Shown here: piece by piece, positions 62,570-64,000 of the stretch | Position numbering within the stretch: the stretch's first letter is position 1 | Layout of the letters: each line of letters opens with the position of its first letter | NCBI GenBank assembly: GCA_036345935.2 | Contig: JADWOT020000003.1 | Coordinates: 16,200,509 to 16,264,508 of the forward strand | From: Taenia hydatigena | Taxonomy: Eukaryota > Platyhelminthes > Cestoda > Cyclophyllidea > Taeniidae | Length of the DNA: 64,000 bases | Reading direction: 5' to 3' | Made by a program: the position numbers and the translations under genes | The notes under the pieces: model-generated | Seen by the model: only the letters and a program-made list of their open reading frames with translations | Databases searched by the model: none | What the model was told of the DNA's origin: nothing

Positions 62570-63985
62570 CTGAAGCAAGGAAATACGTTAGAGGCGGAGT
62601 CACTTCCCGACAATAATTACTTACCCACCAACACAAATGTGCCCAGAATGTTAGTGTGAGTGGCTGATCCCAAAAATTGGCTTATGATCTCCTCCATGGG
62701 CAGCAGGGAGAGGAAGTCGTTTACGACGTCGGGTTTAGCTGTCAAAGAAGCCAGGCATTATCTTCACCATGACAAGTTACACAAGAAGTCAAGACTGATT
62801 ATCGTGACAACTTACGAATCGGAGGCGATTGGCCTAAAAGGTATAAAGCGAACAAATAACTGCTTTGACGTCTCTATCTAAGCAAGGAGCATCCTATATG
62901 TAAGAAAATGCATACCCCAAACAATGGTATGGGTTTGATGCTGGCCATTGTACTCAAAGCAGTAATAGTCGACTTCTTCCTTCTTTTTCACCGTTAACGC
63001 AACTATGGTGTGCATCATTAAAACGTTCTTTTCTACGAATAACAAAGGCGATTCAGCATTAATGACTGGCATTTTGCCTCCAAAATCTGGCCATTTCTGT
63101 CACTTACGCAGATTTAGTATATGAGAGTAATTTTTGAGATAGTCGTATTCCATCTCCTTATATATAGGCTCGTTTGAAGCCGAGTAGGTGAGTGTGAACT
63201 AAAGGAGGATTTAGAAGAGGTTGGACAAATTCCTGTTTCGTAAAAATGAGAAAAAGTAGAAGAGAAGGCATACGTTTGGAAGGGACACGGCACTGATATG
63301 AAGAATGTATACGTAGAAAGTCACAATGTCCGTATCTTTAGCATAAGTGACAAGAGGTAGGGAGTATTGATGCTGAAATGTGTCTGGACGTTAAGGAAGA
63401 ATAGAGCCTCAAAGCGCATACTCACGGTCATCCATTTCGGGCCAATAGTGATCAGTGTAGAAGAGGATAGTGATTGGAATAGATTTGTCACCGAAAAACG
63501 TGACTCGCTTGAGTCCGTAATTCATGGTACCGGTGAGCCTTGCAACATTTCGATGCGGCATTTCTGGTTACAAGAAGAGAGACAAGGGTTTAAATATCGC
63601 AATAATTTTGATGAGTAATGCTGAGAACCTACCTTCCTCAATGCTGCAGTTAAAGAGTGGTGTTGAACAATCTCTACCCTTTATCATTATATTATGCATC
63701 CCAGAAACAATACGCTAAATTATGAGACATAATAAATGCAGAATATCTCACATTATACACCCCTGGGAGGACGGTTTTATAATTAAATGCAGATCCGAGT
63801 TTTCCGTACACTACGCGACCATCATTAGGAAACATTGGAGGCTCTTCAGCGCCTAGGGGCGAAGTAAATATGTGGAACAAATCATAAAAACATTGCACAG
63901 TAAAAATATTCCAAGTTGAGTACAAACCTGTAAAAAGTCGAAGGAGGGCGAGAGGGAGGAGGAGGTGAATCGGAGTAACCAGCAT
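62541..63985 (-). CDS. Ig-like gene A: complete small Ig-like protein with signal peptide and hydrophobic tail
   Basis: Five exons of 58, 101, 181, 114 and 29 nt join in phase to a 160-residue protein. Residues 1-20 are a clear signal peptide (MLVTPIHLLLPLALLRLFTG). The middle is Ig-like: GKLGSAFNY (B strand, Tyr in place of Cys), KW (C strand), then ALTVKKKEEVDYYC (E-F). The C-terminus is SATHTNILGTFVLVVAAVC plus VNLT, ending the protein; a hydrophobic end without a basic cytoplasmic tail suggests a GPI-anchor signal or a tail anchor. Introns are 75, 655, 177 and 55 nt. Gene C is a paralogue. No known family is recognised beyond the Ig-like pattern. The promoter lies beyond the window end. 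Confidence 0.78.
62625..62738 (-). CDS. Ig-like gene A, exon 4
   Basis: A 114-nt exon, phase 1 to 1: KPDVVNDFLSLLPMEEIISQ, then FLGSATHTNILGTFVLV. Acceptor TTTGACAG|CTAAA, donor GTGG|GTAAGT. An amphipathic segment precedes the hydrophobic tail; SAT or GSA could be a GPI attachment site. Confidence 0.8.
62916..63096 (-). CDS. Ig-like gene A, exon 3 (Ig E-F strands)
   Basis: A 181-nt exon of 60 codons plus one base: KWPDFGGKMPVINAESPLLF, then VEKNVLMMHTIVALTVKKK, EEVDYYCFEYNGQHQ and THTIVW. A TACTAA branch-like sequence precedes the GTGACAG acceptor; the donor is TGGG|GTATGC. A second acceptor ten bases in (GGCCAG) would start in a different phase. Confidence 0.82.
63426..63563 (-). CDS. Alternative Ig-half exon inside gene A intron 2 (candidate)
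   Basis: A 138-nt piece with acceptor TTGTAACCAG and donor GACC|GTGAGT, entering in phase 1 and leaving in phase 1. It encodes MPHRNVARLTGTMNYGLK, then VTFFGDKSIPITILFYTD and HYWPEMDD. It resembles exon 2 of genes A and C (VTxxGxK...) and carries its own tryptophan. It can join exon 1 in phase and, at the other end, the alternative GGCCAG acceptor of exon 3, giving a variant that replaces exon 2. It could instead belong to an unseen paralogue. Confidence 0.5.
63752..63852 (-). CDS. Ig-like gene A, exon 2
   Basis: A 101-nt exon, phase 1 to 0: AEEPPMFPNDGRVVYGKLG, then SAFNYKTVLPGVYN. Acceptor TTCGCCCCTAG, donor AAT|GTGAGA. The position expected for the B-strand cysteine is tyrosine. Confidence 0.75.
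63928..63985 (-). CDS. Ig-like gene A, exon 1 (signal peptide)
   Basis: Begins at ATG 63985 and encodes 19 codons plus one base before ACAG|GTTTGT. Strongly hydrophobic core (IHLLLPLALLRLF). Reading through the 75-nt intron also stays open, so a retained-intron form would add 25 residues. Confidence 0.75.
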
Positions 63986-64000
63986 GATTTGTGAGATCGA

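Overview
This is an AT-rich stretch of an animal nuclear genome. Coding sequence is cut into short exons (24 to about 720 nt) joined by GT-AG introns of 55 nt to more than 5 kb. A cAMP phosphodiesterase with UCR1/UCR2 regulatory regions (PDE4/dunce family) places it in Metazoa. The mixed intron sizes, microexon-like pieces, small lineage-specific secreted proteins and a TRIM-like repeat would suit a flatworm or another lophotrochozoan, but nothing here proves the phylum. All genes I can support are on the minus strand, so they read from high to low coordinates. All translations and splice joins were made by hand from the sequence, using phase and homology remembered from the family.

Region 1 (7.1-32.05 kb) is one PDE4 gene. 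I place twelve exons: UCR1 with a PKA-type RRGS site (32.0-31.3 kb), UCR2 in two exons (26.1 and 24.4 kb), a variable linker (23.1-22.8 kb), and the catalytic domain in eight exons from 20.4 down to 7.1 kb. Every placed join is in phase except UCR1 to UCR2, where at least one small exon is missing. One intron has a GC-AG donor. A 24-nt in-phase microexon and a 72-nt poison-exon candidate lie in introns. Inverted CCAAT pairs sit just upstream of the UCR1 exon and may mark a promoter.

Region 2 (32-51.8 kb) is mostly non-coding as far as I can see. It holds the last two exons of an unrecognised proline-rich gene (46.98-45.87 kb, poly(A) signal at 45.66 kb). A separate 3'-terminal exon of another unrecognised gene lies at 51.80-51.52 kb.

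Region 3 (54.6-64 kb) is the most interesting part. It contains a tandem cluster of at least three related small genes for secreted or membrane-anchored proteins with one Ig-like domain: gene A (63.99-62.54 kb, five exons, complete, 160 residues), gene B (57.0-56.67 kb, 3' part only, in-frame stop), and gene C (56.14-54.68 kb, six exons). The three share exon phases, splice motifs and spacing. A and C also share an exon of identical length (101 nt) and Ig-type residues. An extra Ig-half exon inside gene A could give an alternative isoform. A TRIM-like element (58.5-59.4 kb) lies between A and B, with a solo copy of its terminal repeat at 52.6 kb.

The PDE4 protein would degrade cAMP in the cytosol. 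The Ig-like proteins would sit at the cell surface or be secreted. I see no functional link between these neighbours.
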